Counted from the stretch's first letter, positions 17,054 through 25,425 are shown. The stretch: DNA of 43,192 nucleotides from Bacteroidales bacterium UBA6428 (GCA_002437305.1 DJOW01000078.1:1-43192), one strand, 5' to 3'. Notes: generated by a model from the sequence alone, not told the origin. A program made the numbers and translations.

Positions 17054-18139
17054 TTAGAAATCAATCGTCATGTCGAACTGGTCGTAGGCCTCGGTCCTGT
17101 GAGCCAAGTGCTTGGTGCTCGGCGAGATGCCAAAGAGCGGGGAATATGTCTTCACCTTCACCGTCTTGCCGTCCGGCATGAACTCAAGGATCCTCAGCCA
17201 GCCGTCACCGCCGTTGCCTTCCCAACCGCCTCCAAGGATCTGGACGTTGAACATCATCTGATGCACGTTGCGGCCCGCCTCGTTCTTGTCCACTCGGTAG
17301 GCCACAGAATCCTCGAAGCCGCCCGGCCGCCCCGTGTGGCCGCAGACCACGAGCACAACATTAGGAGTGACAGACACGAACTTGTCCCAGAAATCCTTGC
17401 CGGAGGTCTGTGGTCTCACCTTATAATGAGAGTTGTCTGTGTAATCCGCCGTGCGGTGCTTGAGATAGCTGTGGGTCATCGCTATGACCTTATGGCCGAT
17501 GTACTTCTCGCTCGTGGCAAGATTTCTGGCCCATTCCAACACCTCCGGCCTCGGGGCGAACTCGGTGGTTATGACCAGGATGTCACCCCAGTTCCTGTCG
17601 TGGAACTCAAACGCGGCGTTCTCCATCGAGATGTCGCCGTTGCGGTTCGGGAAATCCGCCACGAGGCAGTCCCTCCAGCGGGAGTTGCGCTCGAAAGGGA
17701 AATATTCAGGGAACTTTGTCCTGCCGTTCTCGGCTGTCTTATAGCCATAGTCATGATTGCCGCACGAGATGATGTACGGGACCTTGCCGTCAAGACGCGA
17801 CATGGACCTCGACGCGGCCTCCCACATCTCGCGGCTGGTCTGGTTCACCATCTTGCGGTTCATCTTGATGTTCTCGTTCTGCTCGACCAGATCTCCGGTG
17901 CAGAGCACGGCCTTGATGTTCAGGTGATCCACATTGTCGGCGATCCAGGCGGTGCACAGCTCAAAGATAGGCTGGTTTATGTCGTACTTGTTGTAGGTCT
18001 GGGGATCGCCAAGGACGATCATGGAGAACGAATCCTCGTTCTCAAGATTCTGACGGTCAGCCCTGTGCTGGGCAAAAAGCGGATTCGCTCCGACTGCGAG
18101 CAAACCTAAACTCAAAAAGGCAAAGATGTGTTTTCTCAT
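17054..18139 (-). CDS. Secreted calcineurin-like metallophosphoesterase
   Basis: A 361-residue exported phosphoesterase. The start chosen is the ATG at 18139, which begins a clear signal peptide (MRKHIFAFLSLGLLAVGANPLFA); the longer frame upstream would bury it. Metal-binding motifs occur in family order: VLGDPQ (D-x-Q variant of D-x-H), CTGDLVEQN (GD), SCGNHDYG (GNHD), MTHSY (H) and CGHTGR (GH). The DxQ variant in place of DxH is seen in several subfamilies. Substrate unknown; periplasmic or surface phosphoester cleavage is expected. A well-formed promoter precedes it at 18162-18193, and a hairpin ends it. Confidence 0.85.
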   Translation of the reverse strand: MRKHIFAFLSLGLLAVGANPLFAQHRADRQNLENEDSFSMIVLGDPQTYNKYDINQPIFELCTAWIADNVDHLNIKAVLCTGDLVEQNENIKMNRKMVNQTSREMWEAASRSMSRLDGKVPYIISCGNHDYGYKTAENGRTKFPEYFPFERNSRWRDCLVADFPNRNGDISMENAAFEFHDRNWGDILVITTEFAPRPEVLEWARNLATSEKYIGHKVIAMTHSYLKHRTADYTDNSHYKVRPQTSGKDFWDKFVSVTPNVVLVVCGHTGRPGGFEDSVAYRVDKNEAGRNVHQMMFNVQILGGGWEGNGGDGWLRILEFMPDGKTVKVKTYSPLFGISPSTKHLAHRTEAYDQFDMTIDF

Positions 18140-18161
18140 ACTATCTGTGTTGATGACATTG

Positions 18162-18193
18162 CAAAGATAATTATTTTCATAGTGGAGACCAAA
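18162..18193 (-). promoter_or_regulatory. Bacteroidetes-type promoter of the metallophosphoesterase
   Basis: On the minus strand TTTG (18190-18193) and TATCTTTG (18162-18169) are separated by exactly 20 bases, matching the -33 TTTG / -7 TAnnTTTG consensus. The -7 box is 22 bases before the ATG at 18139, giving a short leader. This is one of the best-formed promoters in the window. Confidence 0.75.
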
Positions 18194-18283
18194 ACCATAT
18201 CCTTCTCCTCGCCCCTGAGCCACGCCGGGCAAACACAATCATTATGACAGCCTGTCCCGAGTCTTGCATAAAATTGTACAAAC

Positions 18284-18338
18284 AGGTGGCATACTACCGT
18301 GCCCCGCACTAGTGCAGAAGCATGGATGTATGCCACCT
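18284..18338. repeat. 11-base inverted repeat between genes
   Basis: AGGTGGCATAC (18284-18294) is exactly complementary to GTATGCCACCT (18328-18338), with a 33-base loop that contains the palindrome GCACTAGTGC (18306-18315). It lies in the 291-base gap between the GLUG lipoprotein stop and the metallophosphoesterase start. It could be a terminator for the lipoprotein gene, a small element or a structured leader. Confidence 0.45.
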
Positions 18339-18430
18339 TTTGAAATCCGGCAATGCCTGCCTTCCGTGAAAATCGGGGTCACTTCAACCGTGATTCCCGC
18401 GGATCATCTCGTAGTCGGCATCTTAGGAAA

Positions 18431-19978
18431 CTATTTGCCTGGACTATAATTTCTAACGATAGTCACTTTGGACGAGGTGTTGTTCTCCTCTTTGCCACCA
18501 TTGTTGTTGTAGCCGCTGATTTCGCAATTTGTGTTTTCTGCAGACGATCCAGAGCTCTTGATGTATATTTTCGTGTTTTCAACAGAGCAGTTTTTGACAA
18601 GACTGGCATCATTAAATCCGACAATTCCACCAGCACGTTTATCGGTAGCGTAGACAACTGATTCGGAAACGTGGCAGTTGTCAATAGTGAATCCTTGATA
18701 CGCAGCCCCTGCGATCACGCCTACGCTCTTCGGGCCGGTGACCTTCGCCCCGGTGACTTTCAGGTTCTTTATCGTGGCGCCTCCACTATAATTTTCGTTA
18801 TAATTGAACAGACCGGTACCTATACCATTGAATATGGTGTGGTTGATCACAAAGTTGCTGACGGTGTGGTTCTGTCCGTCAAAAACTCCGTAAAAAAAGG
18901 CGGAGCCATCGCCGAAGCCGTAGATTTCGTGACCGCCAAGATCGATGTCGCTTTCCAGAACGACCTTCTTGTATTTATGGCCTTTCGGATAAGGCCTACT
19001 GTCCTCCAACATGCCGACAAACTCATCGGCGGTTTTGATGTGGTAAACCCCATCGGTGTCCGAAGTCGGCTTGACTGTTGTCTTGCCGTCCCAAACCATC
19101 TTTTCGCTTTTCTTGGTAAATGCAACGTTCTCAAACTTTCCTGCGTCAAATGAAACATCCTTGCCCAGCGTCTGCTTTACAGAAGACCCATTGATTCCGA
19201 TTTCCAAAGTAGAGCCTTTCTTGGCGGTAAAAGGCTTGATAGGAATATAGAAATACGCGTTCCCGCCAGGCTCGATCGGAGAGCCATCCACTACAGTCAA
19301 TCTTGCATAGTTACTTACTGAAGCGGGATTGACGCTCTTATATTCAACCGAGGACTTGGTTATGTCCACGGCAAACGGTCCAACGATATCCTCCTCAGCC
19401 TTGAAATACACTTCTTGGACGGTAAGCGGGGCACTGGTAGAGTTATTCACGACGACTTTTACCACTGAGGTGAGATGCATCATCGTTAAATTCACAGGAG
19501 AACCTGCATCCACGCCCCTGGCAACACCATAAAGAGGGCACTGGGCGCCGCAGAGATGAGCGGTACTGCTGTTCCCTTTCTGTGTCATTCCGTCACTGTC
19601 TCCAATGGACAGGGAACCGCTGGTAGGGTTCTCATAGTCTTCGCTGTACGGGTAAAACACAAACCAATTATAGCTATTTCCTTGTTCGAGTGATTTTGTG
19701 AGAACTCCGGTAAATTTATTGCCTGAGGAATAGCTGAACTCATCATTCATTCCATAATCAGTGGCACCTGACTCTGCATGAAATATAGAGAGCTTATCGC
19801 CTGTGATCCATTTGGTTTCATACCCTTCATTTGCGGTTTTGGTCTCGACAAAGGACGCGGAGATTTCAAAAGGAACATTATCCGCTGAATTCAGAGGATC
19901 GGTGGACTGTTTTTCACAATTCGTGAAAACAAATGCGGCAGCACACATTATGCCCGCACTAAGAATCTGTTTTTTCAT
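18431..19978 (-). CDS. Fimbrillin-like surface lipoprotein with GLUG repeats
   Basis: A 515-residue lipoprotein. The N-terminus MKKQILSAGIMCAAAFVFTNC is a type II signal with the lipobox cysteine at residue 21. Residues about 35-290 resemble the Mfa-like/fimbrillin family of Bacteroidales (opening PFEISASFVETKT, a WITGDKLSIF segment, and MMHLTSVVKVVV typical of that fold). Residues about 320-480 hold GLUG-type beta-helix repeats (GLFNYNENYSGGATIKNLKVTG, VGVIAGAAYQGFTIDNCHV, AGGIVGFNDASLVKNCSV), common in surface adhesins. Likely surface-exposed and adhesive; the ligand is unknown. AGGAAAG precedes the ATG. An eight-G run lies about 135 bases upstream on its strand. Confidence 0.8.
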   Translation of the reverse strand: MKKQILSAGIMCAAAFVFTNCEKQSTDPLNSADNVPFEISASFVETKTANEGYETKWITGDKLSIFHAESGATDYGMNDEFSYSSGNKFTGVLTKSLEQGNSYNWFVFYPYSEDYENPTSGSLSIGDSDGMTQKGNSSTAHLCGAQCPLYGVARGVDAGSPVNLTMMHLTSVVKVVVNNSTSAPLTVQEVYFKAEEDIVGPFAVDITKSSVEYKSVNPASVSNYARLTVVDGSPIEPGGNAYFYIPIKPFTAKKGSTLEIGINGSSVKQTLGKDVSFDAGKFENVAFTKKSEKMVWDGKTTVKPTSDTDGVYHIKTADEFVGMLEDSRPYPKGHKYKKVVLESDIDLGGHEIYGFGDGSAFFYGVFDGQNHTVSNFVINHTIFNGIGTGLFNYNENYSGGATIKNLKVTGAKVTGPKSVGVIAGAAYQGFTIDNCHVSESVVYATDKRAGGIVGFNDASLVKNCSVENTKIYIKSSGSSAENTNCEISGYNNNGGKEENNTSSKVTIVRNYSPGK

Positions 19979-20112
19979 CTTTCCTGATTTAGAAGGTTAG
20001 AAATAAAGATCAGTTCCTTCATCCTCCCAATTCTGGGTTTCGAAATTACTTTGGCAGAAAGTAGCTTTGGTGTCAATTTCTACGAACTCACACACAGGAG
20101 CAGTGTATTTCA

Positions 20113-20120
20113 CCCCCCCC
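20113..20120 (-). repeat. Homopolymer of eight G upstream of a surface lipoprotein
   Basis: An uninterrupted run of eight C on the plus strand (G on the coding strand of the lipoprotein), about 135 bases before its ATG. Such runs can change length during replication and alter promoter spacing. I see no clear -7/-33 pair straddling it, so a switching role is speculative. Confidence 0.5.
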
Positions 20121-20258
20121 TCATAGGTTTCTGTAAATTACTGAAAATCATAGTGTTATTTATTAAAAAAAACAAAAAAAATGTATCTCGTCCTGCTCTT
20201 GTTTTCTTAAATCACCTCAAAATTACAAAAAAAATAATACAAAGGAAAACTTATTATT

Positions 20259-20298
20259 ATTTTCTTTTCGTAACCACTATTTTCTTTTCGTAACCACT
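20259..20298. repeat. Perfect 20-base tandem duplication
   Basis: The unit ATTTTCTTTTCGTAACCACT occurs twice back to back (20259-20278 and 20279-20298), marking the edge between AT-rich sequence and the higher-GC repeat-array region. It could be a replication-slippage product or a boundary duplication. Confidence 0.75.
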
Positions 20299-20459
20299 CT
20301 GGTGCCCACAGCCATAAACCGACGGCCCTGACTGCCTGCCAATAATGATCGAGACAATGATGCCATGCCTGCTCAAAGACCGCAATGACCCGAAGGACCT
20401 CGAAGGGGTCTTATCCGTCCTTGACCGCCGTCTGCATGACGGAGGCGACGTTGGCGCAG

Positions 20460-20663
20460 CGCTCCGCCCCTCCTTCACAGGGAGTAGGAATCCTCGTTAA
20501 AAACACTAATAATAAAATAGATAGCCTCCACAGCACCCACCGGTCGCCACAAGCATCCACGGCACCCACGGCATCCACAGCACCCACCGGTCTCCACAAG
20601 CACCCACTGGTTTCCACAAGCATCCACGGCACCCACGGCACTCACAGCACCCACCGGTCTTCC
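20460..20663. repeat. Repeat array A with conserved leader
   Basis: A leader of about 65 bases (20460-20527, with CTCCTTCACAGGGAG and AAAAACACTAATAATAAAA) is followed by tandem 9-base units of consensus GCAYCCACR broken by an 11-base variant, GGTYTCCACAA. About a dozen units run from 20528 to 20663. The same leader and unit types recur at 21024-21378. Frames through the array encode Val/Ala/Gly/Trp/Cys-rich repeats on the minus strand, but the 11-base units break the frame, so coding is unlikely. Confidence 0.8.
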
Positions 20664-20805
20664 TGTCGGAGAACTTCCGACGGGATTGCGTGCGAGGGAC
20701 ACCCGTCGGGTTCCTGGAGGGTGAAACACCGCTGTTGGCACCGGTCCTCACTATGGGTTCGGCTCCGCCTTCAAACTCCGCGATCCTGGCTTTGAGTCTC
20801 TCCAT
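20655..20805 (-). pseudogene. IS66-family tnpC N-terminal fragment
   Basis: About 50 minus-strand residues from the ATG at 20805 (MERLKARIAEFEG, then NSGVSPSRNPTGV and RTQSRRKFSDRKTGG) match the N-terminal part of IS66 TnpC transposases: the coiled-coil leader and the NSGxPPS...R..GRKxGGQ pattern. The reading frame then runs into repeat array A, so the catalytic part is absent. This is a scrap of a once-inserted IS66 element between the two arrays. Confidence 0.6.
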
Positions 20806-21023
20806 CTCCTCGTCATTGCGGACAAGATTACGCTCAGGTAGTCCATTTTTGAAAAAAAAATACAGTTGGATGGCGAAAACCTCGCGTCATCCTCGTTTTA
20901 TGGCCAAAGCAGGGGTACCTGAGCAGTTACTCGGACAAGAAATCTGCCTCCCGGTCCCGATTTCCGTGGAATCAAAAAAAACGCGTGGAGGACAAGTTAT
21001 TGTACTTCAATGGTTTATCTGAC

Positions 21024-21378
21024 GCTCCTCCACTCCTTCACAGGGAGGAGGAACCAACGTTAAAAACACTAATAATAAAAGAGATAGCCTCCACAGCTCC
21101 CACCGGTTTCCACAAGCTCCCACAGCATCCATCGGTTTCCACAAGCACCCACGGCACTCACAGCATCCACCGGTCTCCCAAGCACCCACGGCATCCACAG
21201 CACCCACCGGTTTCCACAAGCATCTACGGCATCCACAGGTCTCCACAAGCACCCACGGCACTCACAGCATCCACCGGTCTTCCAAGCACCCACTGGTCCC
21301 CACGGCTCCCACAGGTCTCCACGGCATACCCGGCATACCCGGCATACATGGCGCACACTGGCATCCACAGGCATCCAC
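21024..21378. repeat. Repeat array B with the same leader
   Basis: A second, longer copy of the array type. The leader 21024-21083 matches the leader of array A at most positions (CTCCTTCACAGGGAG and the AAAAACACTAATAATAAAA core are identical or nearly so). Roughly 30 units of GCAYCCACR and GGTYTCCACAA type follow from 21084, ending in three GGCATAC-like units near 21325-21345. It lies immediately upstream of the esterase gene. The two copies are about 560 bases apart in the same orientation. Confidence 0.8.
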
Positions 21379-21415
21379 GCACTTTCGCAGACTTTTTTGT
21401 ATATTGCGGAGAAAA

Positions 21416-22081
21416 ATGGAAAAGATCAAGATCTGGAGAGGGGGCAAAGTGCCGCTCCCGACGGTTTACATTCATTCTGTGGCCGGAGATGGACACTGTG
21501 TCTGGGAGGCGTGCAGACAGGCCGGCTGCCCGGATTTCAATCTGGTGTCAATTTACGATTTCGATTTCGAGGACGAGCTGACCCCGTGGGCGGCTCCGGG
21601 TGTCCGAAAGGGGCAGCCCCCGTTCAAGGGAAACGCCAAGAGGCATCTGAAGGAACTACAGGGCAGAATAATGCCGGAAGCGGAGGCCGGGCTTCCGGCA
21701 CCGCCGTTGTACAACGCCTTGGCGGGATATTCATTGGCAGGACTCTTCGCCCTATGGAGCTGCTGGAACACTGACCGCTTCGCGCGGATAGCCTGCGGCT
21801 CAGCATCTTTCTGGTACCCGGGGTTCATTGAATATGCAGTCTCGCATCCGATGGCCGTAAGACCGGATTTCGTGTCCCTTTCGCTTGGGGACAAAGAGAG
21901 CGGCACACGAAACCCTGTCATGAGCCGCGTGGGAGAATGCACGGACAGGATCCTTGAAATCCTCATCAAACGGGACATCCCGCACTGCTTCGAGATCAAT
22001 CCCGGGAACCATTTCACGGAGCCCGACCTGCGCCTTGCAAAGGCCATCTCGCGGATGCTGGATATTCATAAAGAATCTTAA
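21416..22081 (+). CDS. Alpha/beta-hydrolase, esterase D/Fes-like
   Basis: A 221-residue alpha/beta hydrolase. The nucleophile elbow GYSLAGLFALW gives serine at about residue 108. The catalytic histidine is probably in NPGNHFTEPDLRLAKAI near the C-terminus, and the acid may be in the SLGDKE segment. The pattern of a GYSLAGLFA elbow and an NHF/H-x-x end resembles putative esterases of the esterase D or enterochelin-esterase superfamily; members of that group cleave siderophore or acyl esters. No signal peptide is apparent, so it should be cytosolic. The ATG at 21416 is preceded closely by GGAGA. Its start lies just 37 bases after repeat array B, and the array may therefore sit in its promoter region. 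Confidence 0.7.
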   Translation: MEKIKIWRGGKVPLPTVYIHSVAGDGHCVWEACRQAGCPDFNLVSIYDFDFEDELTPWAAPGVRKGQPPFKGNAKRHLKELQGRIMPEAEAGLPAPPLYNALAGYSLAGLFALWSCWNTDRFARIACGSASFWYPGFIEYAVSHPMAVRPDFVSLSLGDKESGTRNPVMSRVGECTDRILEILIKRDIPHCFEINPGNHFTEPDLRLAKAISRMLDIHKES

Positions 22082-22212
22082 GACACATGATGCAAGGAAC
22101 GGTTCTTGCGGGGTTTAGTGAGTTGGCTTGTTAGCGCGGCGGGCAATCGCCGGTTTGAATGAATATATTCACATAAGGCAATTGCCTGCCTGACTGGAAA
22201 AGAGAGAGAGAA

Positions 22213-23481
22213 ATGGATAAGACAACAAGAAAGGTCATGCTTTCGGGCATGGCGGCCGTCATGCTGGTGTCATGCGGGGCGGCGAAAAAAAGCGGGCAGA
22301 GCGATGCCGGAAAAATTGTTATGGGGAACATGGAAGAGACCGATAGCGGCTATCTGATTCTCTCTGATGCCCAGAGGGAACTTTTGGCGAAGAACAACAC
22401 TTTCGCCCTCAACTTGTTCAACAAGGTCTCAGGAATGGACTCTAGGGTTATCTCACCGCTCAGCGTCACCGGACTGATGACGATTCTGTCAAACGGAGCC
22501 GACGGAGAGACCCGTCAGGAAATCCTCAACACGCTTGGATTCAGCGGAGCGTCACAGGACGAGATAAACGCTCTGTACGGCTATCTCATCAAAAAGGCGG
22601 GCAGGCTCGATCCGGCGACAAACATCAACATCGCCGACTACATCGCGGTCAACAAGAACTTCAAGGTCAAGAAGGAATTCGAGCAGACAGTCAGCGATTG
22701 GTTCAAGGCCGAGGCAGAAAATCTTGATTTCACCTCGAGCAAGACGGCAGGCATCATAAACGGCTGGTGCTCAAAGCACACGTACGGGATGATTCCTAAA
22801 GTCATAGACAATGTGGAGCCAAGCGCCGTAGCCTACTTGATGAACGCGATCTACTTCAACGGCTCATGGGCGGAGAAGTTCGACGCCAAGGAAACCAAGG
22901 TCGAGCGGTTCAGGGGCTACACCCGCGACATCAAGAAAGTCAAGATGATGCACAGGAACGATGAATATCTCTACACGTCGAACAAGACTTATTCCGCTGT
23001 CAGGATCCCTTACGGCAACGGCATGTTCGCAATGACGGTGCTTCTGCCAAATGAGGACAAGTCGATCGATGACATGATGAGGGTTCTCAGCGCTAAAGAG
23101 ATCTCGAATCTTGGACGCGAGATGGATAACTGCAAGGTTGACCTCAAGCTGCCTAAGTTCACGACCGAGGTCGAGCAGCCTCTCAATGACATCATAGCGA
23201 GCCTTGGCGCGCCGACAATGTTCAAGTCGTCCGCTGATTTCAGCAAACTGGCGGACGGGAATATGTTCGTTTCCAAGATGTTCCAGAAGGCGAAGATCGA
23301 GGTGAGCGAGGAAGGCACAAAGGCCGCCGCCGTCACAGCGGCGATCATGACCATGTCCGCGCTTGCACCGGAACCCCGGCAGGTAGAGTTCCACGCCGAC
23401 AGGCCGTTCGTCTACATCATCAGTGAATCCAGTACTGGAGCCATTTACTTCATCGGACAGTTCACCGGCAGCGGGATCTAA
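22213..23481 (+). CDS. Serpin-family protease inhibitor lipoprotein
   Basis: A 422-residue serpin with a lipoprotein signal (MLVSCG, lipobox cysteine at 21), so it should be membrane-anchored. Serpin landmarks are present: NTFALNLFN, VISPLSVTGLMTILSNGADGET, FNGSWAEKFD, and the C-terminal DRPFVYIISESSTGAIYFIGQF. The reactive-loop hinge EEGTKAAAVTAA (from residue 366) has small residues at the insertion positions, as in inhibitory serpins. The scissile bond falls around TMSALAPEP, which would suit elastase- or chymotrypsin-like proteases (inference). Related Bacteroidales serpins such as Tannerella miropin trap host or self proteases. A purine-rich ribosome site precedes the ATG, a palindrome GGCAATTGCC (22177-22186) lies upstream, and a strong terminator follows. 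Confidence 0.92.
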   Translation: MDKTTRKVMLSGMAAVMLVSCGAAKKSGQSDAGKIVMGNMEETDSGYLILSDAQRELLAKNNTFALNLFNKVSGMDSRVISPLSVTGLMTILSNGADGETRQEILNTLGFSGASQDEINALYGYLIKKAGRLDPATNINIADYIAVNKNFKVKKEFEQTVSDWFKAEAENLDFTSSKTAGIINGWCSKHTYGMIPKVIDNVEPSAVAYLMNAIYFNGSWAEKFDAKETKVERFRGYTRDIKKVKMMHRNDEYLYTSNKTYSAVRIPYGNGMFAMTVLLPNEDKSIDDMMRVLSAKEISNLGREMDNCKVDLKLPKFTTEVEQPLNDIIASLGAPTMFKSSADFSKLADGNMFVSKMFQKAKIEVSEEGTKAAAVTAAIMTMSALAPEPRQVEFHADRPFVYIISESSTGAIYFIGQFTGSGI

Positions 23482-23515
23482 ACTTATTTCAGGCTCTGTG
23501 AGAGCCAGCAAAAAC

Positions 23516-23555
23516 AAATTCCCGAATTTTGCACGTCACCAAAATTCGGGAATTT
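23516..23555 (+). terminator. Terminator of the serpin gene
   Basis: A perfect 16-base stem (23516-23531 with 23540-23555) around an 8-base loop, 34 bases after the serpin stop, followed by GCTTTT. Strong intrinsic-terminator candidate. Confidence 0.8.
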
Positions 23556-23593
23556 GCTTTTGTCAGGCTTATGTCAGTTCAATGCAAACAGTA

Positions 23594-23880
23594 TTTATTC
23601 ATTGCGGTAAACATTTCCATATTTGTAAAAAGCATTGCATTATGGATATTTTATTCGACCGTCACCTTCCTTCAGAAGCCAGACAAACTGCTGATGGACA
23701 ACATTAATCTCCTCTACACGTTTTCCGATGGCGAACCTGAGACAGGAACCGCAGAGGTGCAGGGAAGGATTATTTCCAGATAAATAACGCAGAAATCCGG
23801 AACGCAGCCCTCACTGGTGGCAACATCGACATGGCTAACAGCAAAAAATTCAGCTGTGGGCATTCGACAGCCTTGACTGA
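23594..23880 (+). pseudogene. Collapsed copy of the downstream AAA/DUF4143 ATPase gene
   Basis: This stretch matches the intact ATPase gene (25426-26637) and its promoter in three blocks: promoter plus first nine codons (ATG at 23642, MDILFDRHL), the segment encoding QKPDKLLMDN(T)NLLYTFSD, and the C-terminal segment around the final CGF/L end to a TGA at 23878. Two internal deletions remove about 865 and about 105 bases compared with the intact gene. The first junction falls at a shared ACCTT, consistent with microhomology deletion. The remaining frame stops after about 21 codons. The -7 box TATGTTTG of the intact copy reads CATATTTG here, so promoter decay is visible too. Confidence 0.8.
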
Positions 23881-24142
23881 CAGCGACACTTCCGAAGAGT
23901 CGAAGCCTTTTCGGGCAAAATCCACCCAAAAGGCTTATGCTTTATAAAAAACATAAAAATTCATAAAAAAACATATTCTTACCCCCTAATGTTTTTTATC
24001 ACCTGATTGAACTTGAGGGAAATGATTGTACATTGGCATCGGTTTCTGTGTGGCCACCTGCCGGTTGAGGAACGGCTCCTCGGCAAAAAGGGCATAAAAC
24101 GGGATCCAATAATTTGTTTAACCAACTAAAACTATTATCTTT

Positions 24143-25186
24143 ATGGCTGTTATTGGATATGATGACCTGAGTGCCTTCGGATGGGACCGCGCACTTTTGG
24201 AAGATGAAAGAACCGGATCCGGTGACGAAGTGGATGTGGAGTGTGATGCACTGCCACGGTACATCGACCCGCTGAACGATTGGGGATTCAAAAGGCTCTT
24301 CGGGACGGAGATGAACAAGGAGTTCCTTGTCGCGTTCCTGACGGAGATATTCCCGGACAAGAGGATCAAGGACATCACCTACCTGCCGACCGAGCAACTC
24401 GGATTGGCCGCTGGGGACAGGAACGCAAGGTTTGATGTGATGTGCAGGGACGAGAGTGGGGAAAAGTTCATCGTAGAGGTGCAGTTGGCCTACCAGAAAC
24501 ATTTCAGGGAAAGGGCTTTGTACTATTCCGGGATGGTTCTGCACTCACAGGGAATGAAAGGCAAGAAGTGGGACTACAACATCAAAGGGGTGTATTTCAT
24601 CGGGTTGCAGAACTTCTCTTTCGGACCGGAAAGAGACGGAGGGCTGATCCAGAGATATTCAGTGCGGGAGGACAAGAGCGGAGAGTTGATGACTGATAAG
24701 CTGCGGTTCGTGTTCATCGAGATCGGGAGGTTCGACAAGAGTCCCGAAGAACTCAAGACCAATCTGGACAAGTGGTTCTACGTGCTTAAAAATCTGCACC
24801 GTCTGCTGGAGCGTCCGGCTGCGTTGGTGGACAGGATCTTCCGGAGGTTCTTCAATGCCGCGGAAGTCATATCCCTTACAAATGATGAGAAGAAACAATA
24901 TGTCAGCAATATGATCAACGAACGGGACACTTACAATCAGATAGCCTACGCCAGAGAGTTCGGGCGCGAGGAAGGGCTCAAACAGGGACTGGAACAGGGG
25001 CGAGTACAAGGGCTGGAGCAAGGGCTAGAACAAGGCAAGGTAGCCGAAAGGGAAGCCATCGCCTTACGTATGATTGGCGCGAACACCCCCATAGAATTTA
25101 TAGTCAAATGCACTGACCTTGACAGGACTGCGGTTGAGGCGCTTGCCAAACGCTTCGTATCTTTATACAATAACGACAAAGCATAA
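24143..25186 (+). CDS. Rpn-family recombination-promoting nuclease/putative transposase
   Basis: A 347-residue member of the PD-(D/E)XK nuclease family transposase group (Rpn). The core begins at YIDPLNDWGFKRLFG (about 40-54), followed by the nuclease motif RFDVMC...KFIVEVQ with Asp98 and Glu112-x-Gln114, then YYSGMVLHSQ and VYFIGLQNF. The C-terminal tail has the usual GLKQGLEQG-type repeats (about 278-300). E. coli Rpn proteins are DNA endonucleases that promote RecA-independent recombination, and others act against phage; many copies per genome is typical in Bacteroidales. TTTG and a TATCTTT box lie just upstream but overlap the ATG. A strong terminator follows. It lies between the collapsed and intact copies of the DUF4143 ATPase. 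Confidence 0.9.
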   Translation: MAVIGYDDLSAFGWDRALLEDERTGSGDEVDVECDALPRYIDPLNDWGFKRLFGTEMNKEFLVAFLTEIFPDKRIKDITYLPTEQLGLAAGDRNARFDVMCRDESGEKFIVEVQLAYQKHFRERALYYSGMVLHSQGMKGKKWDYNIKGVYFIGLQNFSFGPERDGGLIQRYSVREDKSGELMTDKLRFVFIEIGRFDKSPEELKTNLDKWFYVLKNLHRLLERPAALVDRIFRRFFNAAEVISLTNDEKKQYVSNMINERDTYNQIAYAREFGREEGLKQGLEQGRVQGLEQGLEQGKVAEREAIALRMIGANTPIEFIVKCTDLDRTAVEALAKRFVSLYNNDKA

Positions 25187-25214
25187 AGAAACTACAAAGG
25201 GCTTGCATTAAATT

Positions 25215-25252
25215 AAGTTGGGCTGCTGGAATCGCTTTCAGCAGCCCAACTT
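25215..25252 (+). terminator. Terminator after the Rpn-type gene
   Basis: A 14-base perfect stem (25215-25228 with 25239-25252) with a 10-base loop, ending in CTTT, 28 bases after the stop codon. High GC in the stem supports an intrinsic terminator. Confidence 0.8.
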
Positions 25253-25356
25253 TAAGTATGGTCCCATGATGATCAAGAACAAGTGCGCTTTTGACGAGAC
25301 CAAAGTCAGTCTTGACGAAAATGAACTACTCACAATGAAAATCAGTTGTTTATCAT

Positions 25357-25409
25357 AATAAACAAATTTAGCGCAAATTTGTTTATTGCGGTAAACATTT
25401 CTATGTTTG
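25357..25409 (+). promoter_or_regulatory. Promoter with overlapping operator-like inverted repeat
   Basis: TTTG (25378-25381) and TATGTTTG (25402-25409) with a 20-base spacer match the Bacteroidetes promoter consensus, 16 bases before the ATPase ATG. A 13-base inverted repeat, AATAAACAAATTT (25357-25369) and AAATTTGTTTATT (25375-25387), with 5-base spacer AGCGC, covers the -33 box exactly. A dimeric repressor bound there would block the promoter. Confidence 0.7.
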
Positions 25410-25425
25410 TAAAAAGCATTGCATT

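Larger units (their letters stand above)
19979..20459. other. AT-rich non-coding stretch upstream of the lipoprotein
   Basis: Promoter-side region of the GLUG lipoprotein followed by AT-rich filler. It contains the C8/G8 run at 20113-20120 and a 20-base tandem duplication at 20259-20298. A short plus-strand frame from 20347 (MIETMMPCLLKDRNDPKDLE...) has protein-like composition and may be a gene scrap, but I do not recognise it. Confidence 0.5.

Noticed and set aside
17099..18109. 336-codon plus-strand frame opposite the metallophosphoesterase
   Set aside because: Shadow of a clear enzyme; its composition (His/Arg/Val-rich) is typical of antisense frames in GC-rich genes.
20528..21378. CRISPR array reading of the 9-base unit repeats
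   Set aside because: Units are 9-11 bases with no unique spacers and no cas genes nearby.
24112..24145. Promoter TTTG plus TATCTTT directly at the Rpn gene ATG
   Set aside because: The -7 box would overlap the start codon and its last base deviates from the consensus; too weak to list as a feature.
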